Source: Pirellula sp. SH-Sr6A
Lineage (GTDB): Bacteria; Planctomycetota; Planctomycetia; Pirellulales; Pirellulaceae
NCBI RefSeq assembly: GCF_001610875.1
Contig: NZ_CP011272.1
Span: 2,771,988 to 2,835,987, forward strand
DNA: 64,000 bases
Direction of reading: 5' to 3'
The notes beneath the pieces were generated by a model. The model saw only the letters and a program-made list of their open reading frames with translations, made no database searches and was not told the DNA's origin. Shown piece after piece: positions 60,099 to 64,000 of this stretch; the stretch's first letter is position 1, and every line of letters starts with the position of its first letter. The translations under genes and the position numbers were made by a program.

Positions 60099-61817
60099 AT
60101 GGGTTTATCGGTTATCACCTACAACGGCTTCACGTTCCCGGATCGAAGCAACATCACGATTGATGAACAGTTCGTCTATGATGAAGCGGACTGGACTGTT
60201 ACAGCTACGCGATTTCGTTTGAAAGTTCAGACTATCATTATCAACGAAGAGAACTCGCAAGGATATGAGTTCAATTCAGCGAAACAACCCGATGAGCAAT
60301 GGCAGATTGCGGATAGGTTCGCAGCGCCTACCATGCAGCGAGCCAGGCAGTCGCTTAGCAAGCCTGGGCAGATTCTCGAAATTCGTCACGACGGCTTCTC
60401 GCCTCACTGGTACATCAATGATTCTCTTCAAGGGATCAGAGACATTTCATGGGGACCCAAACCGAGGTTTATTCGTTGGGTTCCGGTAGGGCATACGCAC
60501 GCGGTTGAGGTGGAATGGGAATGTGACTTCGAAATTCCGATTTGCGATGGACTCGGAGAATCTCCAGCATTTCGCGGGCTCGCAAGCCATAACTATTCCA
60601 TCAACTTCAAATACGACAGCCGCGGATACACTACACGAACGATCAGCGGTAGTTTGTCGGTCGCAATGACTCGGGTTCAAGGTCAGCGAACCTTACCTGA
60701 TACGGTTGACCTCTACCGAAATCGCATTGCCCACACCAAACCGGACAACTTCACCCGGGAAGTTGATTGGAGTATTTCAGCAGACAAGCGGACGGCTAAC
60801 TACACCATTACGGATAAAGAGATTGCCAGCCCCAACGCGTGGCCTGCGGGCGTTGTCGATATTCGTGCAATGCATCGTGTTCGCCGAGAAGTGAAATCGT
60901 TGGGCAAGATCGAAAACACGCTTAACGTCTCCATCGAGCTTTCACCTACAGAGCACAAGTCACGAGCTTGGATGATCTTTCGTGGACTCGTGGACAAGAG
61001 ACAACAGTACATTTTGAACAAGCGAGATCTATTCCTCAAAGAGCTTGAAATCGATGATGACATTTTCTCCAACAGGATAGGCTTCTACATCAGTTATCAT
61101 TTTCTGTCAGGGGCGGAAGATGGCTCTTCAATGATCTCCGAGTCGGGAGTATTCCAGCCAGTCTCCGATAATCTTGATAGCTGGAGAGCTTGGGATCAAA
61201 GCATCAAGCATTTGACGCCACTTCGCGGCATCGGTTTCGACTATGCGAAGTCGGGGCTAGGCCATCAGGTTGAGGGTGAGCGGATCACAGATCTTTGCAA
61301 TCAAGTAACGAATGTTCCGATTCCCTACGGGATCACACCAACGCCTTATGTCGCTCCATCGCCAGCACTGGTAAACGAAAAGCCACTCCCGAGCAAAAGC
61401 TACTTGAAGTATCAAGCTGCAATTCAATACGAAACGGACGAGCCCGCTTATGTGTCGGTTGAGCTTCGGGGCAAGGACTTGCAATACAACTTGGTTTCGA
61501 GCGATGTACCCAGCGCAAACCTTCCACAACCAGCGCCCGAGGGAGCGGCCAAGAGGTGGATCGAAGAACGAGCGGGGAGCCAAATGGTAACCGTCATCGG
61601 GCACGCTGAGCGAGTTGGTTATCAGGTTCCCCACCCTGGGAAAATCAAGATCGGTGGGGTTCTGTACCGCCCCATCGGAAAGGGCGCTTTCATCACTCGC
61701 AAGATTGGAGATTACTTCGGGCAACCAGTGTTCGAAGCGGCATGGAAGCAACGCTATCAACTCGCTGGACCGCTTTTGAGGATCGACGACGGAGACGAAG
61801 AAGCCGGGGCTAACTGA
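60099..61817 (+). CDS. Large unknown, structural-looking protein
   Basis: A 572-residue protein without signal peptide, rich in aromatic and beta-forming residues: SVITYNGFTFPDRSNITIDEQF, WISPHWYIND-like FSPHWYINDSLQGI, AVEVEWECDFEIPICDGLG. The C-terminus is YRPIGKGAFITRKIGDYFGQPVFEAAWKQRY. It has a Pro-rich linker at about 405-425 (YGITPTPYVAPSPALVNEKPLP). It is likely beta-rich and could be a tail, baseplate or other surface component. No family is recognised. It follows the tape-measure-like gene by 12 bases in the same transcript. Confidence 0.6.
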   Translation: MGLSVITYNGFTFPDRSNITIDEQFVYDEADWTVTATRFRLKVQTIIINEENSQGYEFNSAKQPDEQWQIADRFAAPTMQRARQSLSKPGQILEIRHDGFSPHWYINDSLQGIRDISWGPKPRFIRWVPVGHTHAVEVEWECDFEIPICDGLGESPAFRGLASHNYSINFKYDSRGYTTRTISGSLSVAMTRVQGQRTLPDTVDLYRNRIAHTKPDNFTREVDWSISADKRTANYTITDKEIASPNAWPAGVVDIRAMHRVRREVKSLGKIENTLNVSIELSPTEHKSRAWMIFRGLVDKRQQYILNKRDLFLKELEIDDDIFSNRIGFYISYHFLSGAEDGSSMISESGVFQPVSDNLDSWRAWDQSIKHLTPLRGIGFDYAKSGLGHQVEGERITDLCNQVTNVPIPYGITPTPYVAPSPALVNEKPLPSKSYLKYQAAIQYETDEPAYVSVELRGKDLQYNLVSSDVPSANLPQPAPEGAAKRWIEERAGSQMVTVIGHAERVGYQVPHPGKIKIGGVLYRPIGKGAFITRKIGDYFGQPVFEAAWKQRYQLAGPLLRIDDGDEEAGAN

Positions 61818-61862
61818 CTTGGGTACTTTTGACTAGAATTGACACTTCACCGACTGAACCAA

Positions 61863-62150
61863 ATGACCACAGCAACGAGAAGACCGCCCCAACAAATGGG
61901 AAGACCCGCTAAGGAAATCGATCAATCCACCTACTCGGGGCGCTTCGCTGTTCGATTGCGAACGCTGCGCGAGAAGGCTGGGCTAACGATCGATGACGTA
62001 GCGGAGCGAATCACACAGACGGGATACCAATGCACTTCGAGAACCGTCTATCGATGGGAGGATGGTTCAAGATTCCCGTCGGTCGATATGCTGCCAGAGA
62101 TCGCTAAAGCTCTTGGCGAGTCGATTCGAAATCTTTTCCCTGCCTCTTGA
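61863..62150 (+). CDS. XRE-family helix-turn-helix regulator
   Basis: A 95-residue DNA-binding protein with a basic N-terminus (TTATRRPPQQMGRPAKEID) and an HTH_3 domain: FAVRLRTLREKAGLTIDDVAERI ... SRTVYRWEDGSRFPSVDMLPEIAKALG. The Ile-Arg-Asn-Leu-Phe ending is usual for cI-like regulators. A start at the ATG 61863 is taken; a TTG at 61839 is possible. It is the likely repressor of the element. Confidence 0.83.
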   Translation: MTTATRRPPQQMGRPAKEIDQSTYSGRFAVRLRTLREKAGLTIDDVAERITQTGYQCTSRTVYRWEDGSRFPSVDMLPEIAKALGESIRNLFPAS

Positions 62151-62158
62151 ATCCGTAT

Positions 62159-62173
62159 TGACCAGATTGGTCA
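62159..62173. promoter_or_regulatory. Operator-like inverted repeat
   Basis: TGACCA-GAT-TGGTCA, a perfect 6-bp inverted repeat with a 3-base spacer, lies 8 bases after the XRE gene and about 120 bases ahead of the winged-helix gene. It is a plausible binding site for one of the two regulators. No other copy was searched for exhaustively. Confidence 0.4.
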
Positions 62174-62293
62174 GACGGGGTAAGCTTGGTTGTGTTGGTT
62201 GCTATTCTGTTTTGCAACCGATGAAATAAAGCGGCCCCCGCGATGCGCCAACATCCGAGGGCCTGGTTCCAAACTATTTGGGAGTTCAGAACG

Positions 62294-62617
62294 ATGGTTA
62301 TGCTAACCGAAGGTGCGCAAAAATCTACCTCAGACAATGGCGCTGCCCGCCTCCGCATGACGGAGAGGATCTTACACACGCTGGAATGTATCGCCTCAAA
62401 GCGATTTGGGTGCTCGCTCAACGACATCCGGCTTGATCTTATCGAGACATCGGGCGATTGGTGCGAGAGGACCATCTACCGGGATGTGTCGATGCTGGAG
62501 GTGCTCGGATTCGTTGATAAATTCCAAGATCCAAACACGGGACGTTACCGATACGTCTTGAATGATCGAAAGTCGCTTTCGAAGCTCTTCTCCTCGATCA
62601 ATGGAGGGGCTCAATAA
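62294..62617 (+). CDS. Winged-helix transcription-regulator-like protein
   Basis: A 107-residue protein with GGGAG 9 bases before the ATG at 62294. The pattern RLRMTERILHTLECIASKRFGCSLNDIRLDLIETSGDWCERTIYRDVSMLEVLGFV resembles the N-terminal winged helix of YafY/DeoR-type regulators, without their effector domain. A short C-terminal tail follows (DRKSLSKLFSSINGG). Its stop overlaps the next gene as TAATG. Confidence 0.75.
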   Translation: MVMLTEGAQKSTSDNGAARLRMTERILHTLECIASKRFGCSLNDIRLDLIETSGDWCERTIYRDVSMLEVLGFVDKFQDPNTGRYRYVLNDRKSLSKLFSSINGGAQ

Positions 62618-63087
62618 TGCGAGCGAACAAAGCCGAAAAGGTGGACGTTTTGTTGTTGGTAGCGGCCACAAACAAAGTGTATTTGATCGAGCCACGAACA
62701 AGCATTGGAAGGGCGAAACAGCTTGCCGATTTCATGCAGGGCAAAGGCCTCTTCCCGCTGTTTTGGGATCCCGATCGCGAATACCCCGATCACTGGGATT
62801 GCGAGGGTGGCGCGTTCGATTTGCTGATGGTGAATCACAATGAACCCGGCAATGGCTTGATGATCTTTCGGGCTGGCATCGACTGGCGCGAGCTGTCTAA
62901 GCGATCGATGTGCATGGCGAAGATCGGCGGCGCTGCCTTTCCGTGGCCCGCCTACGTTCCCTATCCAGATCACTGGAAGTTTTACTTCCTAAACGGCGAT
63001 GACGACCGGATCGAGATGACCGGCCCAGTTGCCCGAGAGTGGTTTATTGCCAGCAACGTGAAAACCTCGAGCGCCCTCAATAACTGA
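62617..63087 (+). CDS. Hypothetical protein next to integrase
   Basis: A 156-residue protein overlapping the winged-helix gene stop as TAATG. It reads VDVLLLVAATNKVYLIEPRTSIGRAKQLADFM, FPLFWDPDREYPDHWDCEGGAFDLLMVNHN, GNGLMIFRAGIDWRELSKRSM, then YFLNGDDDRIEMTGPVAREWF. It is mixed alpha/beta, Trp- and Asp-rich, and has no signal peptide. No known family is recognised. Such cargo genes beside integrases can encode defence or anti-defence functions, but nothing in the sequence shows this. Confidence 0.6.
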   Translation: MRANKAEKVDVLLLVAATNKVYLIEPRTSIGRAKQLADFMQGKGLFPLFWDPDREYPDHWDCEGGAFDLLMVNHNEPGNGLMIFRAGIDWRELSKRSMCMAKIGGAAFPWPAYVPYPDHWKFYFLNGDDDRIEMTGPVAREWFIASNVKTSSALNN

Positions 63088-63098
63088 AAGGTTCTAGC

Positions 63099-64000
63099 AT
63101 GGCTTCCATTGGTAACGATGCAGACGGCAAGAAGCGCGTCTTGTTTTACTCCCCAGACGGAACGCGCAAAACGCTTTGGCTTGGCAAGTGCAGCAAGCGA
63201 GACGCGGAGGCCGTCAAGTTTCGCGTTGAATCGATCCTGTCGAGCCTGGTAACCACCGGGGAGCTATCGCGTGATGATTCGATATGGGTCTCCTCGATGC
63301 CCGAGAAGCTTCGAAAGAAGTTCGAAAACGTCGGGCTGTTGGAGAAGGCCGAAGAGAAGAAGGGAGTTCCAACACTCGCCAGCTTCCTCGATGACTACAT
63401 GAAGCGAATGAGTGGGGCCAGGAAGCCGGGGACGCTGGAGGTATGGCGCCAGGTTGTGGGCAATCTCAAAAAGTGGATGCCCGACGGGATTCACCTCGAT
63501 GAGATCACAGCCGGGCACGCCAAGGACTTCCACGAATCACTCAAAGCGCACGGGATGGCAACGACCACGATACATAAGCGAATCGGATTCGCTCGCCAGT
63601 TCTTCGAGGATGCGATCGATCGGGAGTTGATCGGGCGAAACCCATTCGCCAAGATTCGGACTTCGGCCAGTTCGGTTAAATCCAACGTCTTCGTATCGCG
63701 TGAGACGATCGATAAGGTGATTGGGGTATGCGAGCCCACTTGGAAGCTCATCGTCGCTCTATCGCGATATGGTGGCCTTCGCTGCCCCTCCGAAGTCCTC
63801 TCCCTTCGCTGGGAGGATGTGGACATCGAAAGGAAGCGAATGCGGGTGAGAGAGCCCAAGGTGGAGCACCACGAAGGGCGAGGGGTGCGCGAGTGCCCGA
63901 TCTTCCCCGAGCTGATGCCCTTCATCGTCGAGGCCAGGCGTAGGAATCCCCTCGATGCGGAGTTTGTCGTCAACAAGCAGGCGTATCGAGAGGCAGCCCA
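63099..64000 (+). CDS. int: Tyrosine-type integrase (C-terminus outside window)
   Basis: The first 300 residues of a phage-type tyrosine recombinase, starting at ATG 63099 with GAAAGG 7 bases ahead; the stop lies beyond the edge. Visible parts are an N-terminal arm-type domain (LFYSPDGTRKTLWLGKCSKRDAEAVK), a core-binding SAM-like domain (about 95-195: PTLASFLDDYMKRMSG ... ITAGHAKDFHESLKAHGMATTTIHKRI), and the start of the catalytic domain with the first Arg in LSRYGGLRCPSEVLSLRWEDVD (about 220-241). The second Arg, His and Tyr are outside. It integrates the element at a tRNA 3' end, agreeing with the attachment site at 51095-51118. Confidence 0.92.
   Translation, partial: MASIGNDADGKKRVLFYSPDGTRKTLWLGKCSKRDAEAVKFRVESILSSLVTTGELSRDDSIWVSSMPEKLRKKFENVGLLEKAEEKKGVPTLASFLDDYMKRMSGARKPGTLEVWRQVVGNLKKWMPDGIHLDEITAGHAKDFHESLKAHGMATTTIHKRIGFARQFFEDAIDRELIGRNPFAKIRTSASSVKSNVFVSRETIDKVIGVCEPTWKLIVALSRYGGLRCPSEVLSLRWEDVDIERKRMRVREPKVEHHEGRGVRECPIFPELMPFIVEARRRNPLDAEFVVNKQAYREAA

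Larger units (their letters stand above)
51095..64000. mobile_element. Phage-derived integrative element (right end outside window)
   Basis: From the tRNA attachment site to the window edge nearly all genes are on the plus strand, tightly packed, often with ATGA-type overlaps, and of phage/plasmid type: excisionase-like HTH, replication-initiator-like protein, DnaB-type helicase, terminase-small-like, portal-like, serine recombinase, regulators and tyrosine integrase. At least 12.9 kb. No large terminase, major capsid, tail tube or endolysin was recognised, so it is not a standard complete prophage. Confidence 0.85.

Overview
The window looks like chromosome of a planctomycete, most likely of the Pirellula/Rhodopirellula kind. 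The evidence is the gene content: two DUF1501/DUF58-type planctomycete families, a sugar-dehydrogenase-like propeller fused to a cytochrome c, a ThuA protein, a BatA/DUF58/MoxR cluster, an IS200-like REP-associated transposase of planctomycete type, LL-diaminopimelate aminotransferase, and a flagellin/FliD pair with enlarged central regions. No rRNA, complete tRNA or CRISPR array was seen. Family names rest on motifs read by eye, not on database searches.

Left part (1-28.5 kb), chromosomal backbone. A glycine-rich autotransporter-like surface protein runs off the left edge (minus strand). It is followed by a minus-strand group of an LptF/LptG-type permease, two ExbD/TolR proteins and an AIM24 protein. 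Next come flagellin and FliD (plus strand), each closed by a strong hairpin. Then a Tat-exported amidase, the BatA-like/DUF58/MoxR operon (minus), a large secreted sugar-dehydrogenase/PKD/cytochrome c protein (plus), an RND efflux pump with its lipoprotein adaptor (minus), a small secreted double-CCxxC metal-binding protein, a ThuA protein and a membrane WD40-like protein.

Middle part (28.5-49 kb). A short tandem repeat array lies beside a REP-associated tyrosine transposase. It is followed by dprA, a ketopantoate-reductase-like gene, two acyltransferases, a cyclophilin with a His-rich segment, rsmD, an N-formylglutamate-amidohydrolase-like gene, two glycosyltransferases (GT61 and TPR type), a SixA phosphatase, a TlpA-like thioredoxin, a 29-codon basic mini-gene (COX24/bS-type), dapL, a degenerate AroE-like gene, a DUF1501 protein, a DUF4404 protein and a four-helix-bundle protein preceded by nine 9-bp repeats.

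Right part (49-64 kb), mobile DNA. A complete group IIC intron (49122-51061, minus) sits directly downstream of a transcription terminator hairpin. Just beyond that terminator is the 3' end of a tRNA gene (51095-51118, probably tRNA-Ser), which reads as the left attachment site of an integrative element filling the rest of the window. The element carries a HTH/excisionase-like gene, a winged-helix replication-initiator-like gene containing two palindromic iterons and an AT-rich patch (a lambda-O-like origin candidate), a DnaB-type helicase, a terminase-small-like HTH protein, a 59-residue membrane protein, a portal-like protein, a coiled-coil protein, a serine recombinase, a low-complexity tape-measure-like protein, a large unknown structural-looking protein, two regulators and, at the right edge, a tyrosine integrase cut by the window. 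I could not recognise a large terminase, major capsid, tail tube or lysis genes, so this is best described as a phage-derived satellite or otherwise unusual integrative element, and it is the most promising novelty in the window.
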